The notes beneath the pieces were generated by a model, which was given only the letters and a program-made list of their open reading frames with translations, had not been told where the DNA came from and did no database searches. From Diplosphaera chodatii (taxonomy: Eukaryota; Chlorophyta; Trebouxiophyceae; Prasiolales; Stichococcaceae), in contig JAALGY010000016.1 in NCBI GenBank assembly GCA_032358165.1, positions 930,001 to 994,000 on the forward strand: a DNA stretch of 64,000 nt, read 5' to 3'. Positions 60,492-64,000 of this stretch are shown here, one piece after another (positions within the stretch are counted from its first letter, which is position 1; every line of letters begins with the position of its first letter). The position numbers and the translations under genes were made by a program.

Positions 60492-63400
60492 ATGGCACGC
60501 ACCCTGATCGTCTGGGGCTTTGACAAGGACAACTGGGGCGGGGAGAAGGACGCCGTGATCAGACATGGTGACCGTGGGTTATTCTGACGGTGGAACTCGG
60601 CCATGCAGAATGCAAAAGGGCTTTTCACGCAACATGCTGGCCATTCTCGGTATGTAGGTTTGCAATGGCTTGCAGGTTGCATCGGTGATATTGAGCTCCA
60701 CGAGGAGGGTGGCACAGCGTGGTGCGCGGTGTGCTTTCCGTCTCTTGCAGCTGCGGAAGCCTGTGCCGCAGACTTGCGGGGTGCGCCTGTCTCGAACCAC
60801 AAAACTGTTCCATTGGCCTGAGCAATCTTCATCCAAACGAGTTCCACACATGGACCATAAAGTGCTGACCCTGACATGCAGGGACTCTCGGCGGGAAGGT
60901 CGATGTTGCAGAGCGCGTCAGCCACCTGGCAGTAACTGTAGAGCCAAATTGGCAGGCTTTGTTCGGGAAGGGCAAAGCAACCGCCCTGAAAGGCCTGGTC
61001 CAGCTGGCTGAGCGGCTGGGCTGCCGGAAGAAGCCCAGCTCGCTGCCAGACCACGAGGCAATATGCCTGGCACGCGGCGCATCGGCAGTGCTTGCTGCAA
61101 TTGAGCTGGTCGATGGGGCTGATCATGGGGCGGCGACGCTGGCAGGTGTAGACGAGGAAGCGGCCATCTGCCTGTGCCACAGCCTCATGCAGGCCGTGGA
61201 TGACGCACGGCGCAGCTGGGTGCCCAGCGACATGCTGCGCCGTGTGGAGATTGCGTTTGGAGCGCTGGCATATACGCTGCTGCTGCGCGCCATTGCTCAG
61301 CTTCGTGAGGGAGCGCCCGGCTCGGCGCTGCGCGCCTGCATGGCCAGCCGGCTGATGGGAGCCGCCCTGCGAACATACGTGGACGACAATGTCATCTTCG
61401 GGCAACTCAAGGTCCAACTGGCACAAGCATTCGCACTTGTGGGTCCGGTGGGTTGGCAGCTATGATATATTGGCATATTGAGATCTCCAACATAATCCTC
61501 TGGAATGATGATGTCATACTCCACAGCGCACGCTCACAAGGGTCTATCGCAACTGTGGTAGCCTCAATACTGCAGGTTGCCTGGCAGGCCGGTGTTTTTG
61601 ACATCATATATGCTGCTGACTTCAGATCACGGCATCACAGTGCAGCCAGCTGCTGCGCACAGCTGCTGGTGCTCTAGCCAGGTCGTTACTGGCTGTGGTT
61701 ACAGCAGCCAAGCAGCAGACCGCCATGGCGAAGCAGGCCGTTTCAGCTCGCAACATATTGCTCGAGCTGTATGAGTCCAGCATCTGGCTGCCTGCCGCAG
61801 CAGGGAGCCTGCTGGTATGCATGAGGCAGCAGCCAATCACCAGCGCAATTGATGTACACGAGCTGCTAGGCACCCTGAGGCGGCTGATACCAGCGGTGAG
61901 TGCAATGATCCTGCTGCCTGGCATGTGCACACATACTACTGATCCTTGCCATTGCGCCGCTGAGAGGTGCCATTCGGGTATCATGCATGCATATGATTGT
62001 GTTGACATGCTTTGCAGACGAAGCTGCTACAACATGCATTACGGAAAACGACATGACAGTGAACCGTGGTGGTGACCACCCTACCCAACCTGCAGGTCGT
62101 AGCCTGCCAAGAGGCAATGGAGCGTGCGGCCGCAGTTCGGATGTGGCCTCCTGAATCGCCTGGCCCTTCAGCTGCCTTCTGTCTGGGGCAGATGCACTCC
62201 ACCATGGTGACCATGCTGTCAACGATGGGTGGGTATGTTATATCACACTTGCCAGTTGCGCAAGGTGCATGCACCACCTACGCAACAGCAACTGTGCATG
62301 TTGCCATGTGCATGCTGTGTGCTCATGCCAATATATAGCGAAGCTAGGGTCTGTAAAACTGCGGGCTGCTGATGTGCAGCAAGATGCTCAGTCACGTGCA
62401 TGGCAGAGCCACTGAAGAGACCTCTGCTGTGTGTTGATGCGCAGATGCGGCAGCTTGTACTGCTGCGGGGCTGCCAGCAGTGCATGCCGCCGCTGCAGAG
62501 GCTCTGCACACCGCTCTGGACCACCTTGCCGCCCCGCGGCACCTCATGCTGCTGTACCACCTGTCAATGCTCGCGCAACTCACCCTATATCGTACGCAAG
62601 CGCGCTACGCCACACGTGCAGTAATCTCTGTTTCCAGTGCTTCCAGCAGCATTGGTATCTACATGCCAGGCAGTTCTCCAGCAAGCCTGTGACATGTCTG
62701 TGTGTGCCTTAAGTGCAGACACCACTCAAGTAAAGACGGTCACCGCCGTGGTGGGGCAACTTGTTCGCGTACAGCAGCTGGCCACCACCTGGCTCTGCAC
62801 TCCTCCACAGGGTGTGCCTTCCAGCGGAGTGGAAGGCAACCCAGCAATGCGGTCACATTCGGTCTCGTTTGCTGATCAGGTGTGTTGCGTGACTTTCAGA
62901 GAACCAGGCCAGACTACCCCGTGCTTTCGACTGTGCATTTGTGGCCTTGTGAACTCAGTTGGGTTTACAGGCAAGACGGCAATGACGGCAGGTCCGGACT
63001 TGCTGCAGTGCTTCTGCACCTTTGACAATTGCGCCTGGATGTGGCTGAGCTTCATTTTCTGGTTGCTGCATGCAGTCGGCCTTGCTGTTCGATGTCAGCG
63101 CCTATCAGCTTGCGTCACATGTGATGGTGAGTGATGCTGCCTTCCTTTGCATCCAATGCTGATGTGAGCTGCAGTGGCGCCTGGACATCCAAGGTAGGGT
63201 GTGCTCATTTTGCTGTGCACGCTGCAGCGTGAGCTGAGGCGCTCTGCCAACAGCACCAGCACGGCAAAGTCAGATTGCATCTTCGACATGGGGGCAGTTG
63301 ATGCCCTGGCAGCAGCACTACAGGTCCTCCCCTCCCCTGCCACCGCCTCGTAACTTTTGACCCTACGCACCTGGTGTCCGCATCGCGGATGATATCGCCA

Positions 63401-64000
63401 TCATTTCGGACATGCTGGGTCCCCAAACGTTTCGACGGACCTGCAGCAGGGCACGGGGTAAAGATTGATTGCGCTGCACAGGTGGCGCCATGCAGAAATG
63501 TGCGGGGTTTGTTTGCAGACATGTCGGAAGACAACGCCAGCAGCTGCCTTGCTCCAGGGCTGTTTCAGGCTGCCGAGGCACTGTCTCAAGCCACGCAGGT
63601 GGGCCTCGGATCTGCTCACCCTGCGTGCTGTGGCGTTGCTGCAAAAGCTGCCCGGGCAGCCTCTGTGACACTCTGCTTCTGTGAGGTGTTCACAACGGAC
63701 CTCGAGTCGTTATCAGCCATCAAGCAGCATGTGGCAGATATCAGGTCATGCTTCTGTACGATCTGCAGGTTGCGGGCACCGCAGCTGCTGCTGGCAGGCC
63801 GTGGGCTGGCGATGCCATGGCTGCGCTTGTGCGCGCTGGTCTCGGCAGCTTTCAGCTTGCGCACGCGGAGGCAGCAGCGCAGGAGGCGCTGGACCCCACA
63901 GCAGCAGGGGCTGTGCTGCCAGCCCCCGGCAAGCCGCACGAAGCACGTGGCATGGGCTCTGACATCCTTGCGGGCGTTGCTCAGGGCCTGACGCCAAATG
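60492..64000 (+). CDS. G12: RRM-like/helical/U-box family protein, 3' part outside window (exons A-K)
   Basis: Exons A 60492-60567, B 60676-60780, C 60912-61447, D 61626-61895, E 62096-62228, F 62445-62591, G 62719-62879, H 63076-63126, I 63228-63323, J 63482-63598, K 63769 to window end. All junctions are GT-AG and in phase. The start is MARTLIVWGFDKDNWGGEKD. Exon B has EEGGTAWCAVCFPSLAAAEAC, and exon C begins ERVSHLAVTVEPNWQALF. Exon K starts VAGTAAAAGRPWAGDAMAAL and is cut by the window; about 47 nt of it and exons L to N, including the U-box, should follow directly downstream. No lesion is seen in the visible part. A partner gene on the minus strand is expected beyond it if the pattern continues. 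Confidence 0.8.

Noticed and set aside
59996..61426. 476-codon open frame on the minus strand
   Set aside because: It runs antisense to G12 exons A-C, which match the family on the plus strand with correct splice phases. Its apparent length is a by-product of GC-rich exon codons, and it resembles no sister copy.
1..64000. Prokaryotic operon or phage region
   Set aside because: No long uninterrupted genes, no Shine-Dalgarno spacing, and spliceosomal introns at conserved phases throughout.
1..64000. CRISPR array, tRNA or rRNA genes
   Set aside because: Reading both strands, I found no regularly spaced short repeats, no cloverleaf-like tRNA with the usual T-loop consensus and no rRNA stretches.

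Overview
The window looks like nuclear DNA of a eukaryote, most probably a green alga (Chlorophyta). The exons are moderately GC-rich and CAG/CTG-rich. Nearly every gene is split by short GT-AG introns (about 100-400 bp) whose acceptors end in TGCAG or a close variant. No ribosome-binding sites, operons or continuous long genes are present. I cannot assign a genus from sequence alone.

The whole 64 kb is one thing: an array of 12 paralogous multi-exon genes (called G1 to G12 here) plus one two-exon remnant. A complete copy has 14 coding exons (A to N) and about 930-975 residues. Exon order, intron phases and several exon lengths are conserved between copies: H is 51 nt where it stands alone, J is 117 nt in most copies and K is 279 nt in most. 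Exons A, B and the start of C (starting MARSLLVWGL, then an AWCAV.FPSLAAAEAC motif) can be read as an RRM-like beta-alpha fold. Exons C to M encode an alanine/leucine-rich helical region with ARM-like pieces (S/T-G-A-V-x-A-L-A-A-A-L-Q). Exon N carries a basic KRARKKAAK linker and a C-terminal U-box (WWRCPLSG.VMRDPVL...GHSFER.AL..WL..NPGV.PL...NHALRN.IQQL), so the family is predicted to be U-box E3 ubiquitin ligases.

Layout: G1 (+, 5' part missing, 100-3755), G2 (+, 4323-11138), G3 (-, 11515-16531), G4 (+, 17073-22148), G5 (-, 22671-27468), G6 (+, 28045-33217), G7 (-, 33492-37191), A-B remnant (+, 37774-38068), G8 (+, 38266-43376), G9 (-, 43844-48836), G10 (+, 49450-54615), G11 (-, 54998-59909), G12 (+, 60492 to beyond the end). 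From G2 on, the strands alternate, giving convergent pairs (2/3, 4/5, 6/7, 8/9, 10/11) separated by divergent intergenic regions of about 540-610 bp. This is a repeat with a period of roughly 10-13 kb. The closest pairs by sequence are 8 with 10, 9 with 11, 4 with 6, and 3 with 5, which points to duplication of two-gene blocks.

The copies are in different states. G3, G8, G9 and G10 have a full set of in-phase exons. G5 is open but reads through one former intron. G2 has a duplicated K-L-M-N module and has lost the first U-box. G4 has a 1-base insertion inside the U-box. G6 is a pseudogene with many lesions. G7 lacks exons L to N. G11 has ACG in place of the start ATG and lacks the H-I intron. 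One small inverted-repeat insertion with a 5-bp target duplication lies between G8 and G9. The likely picture is a birth-and-death E3 ligase cluster; the biological target is unknown.
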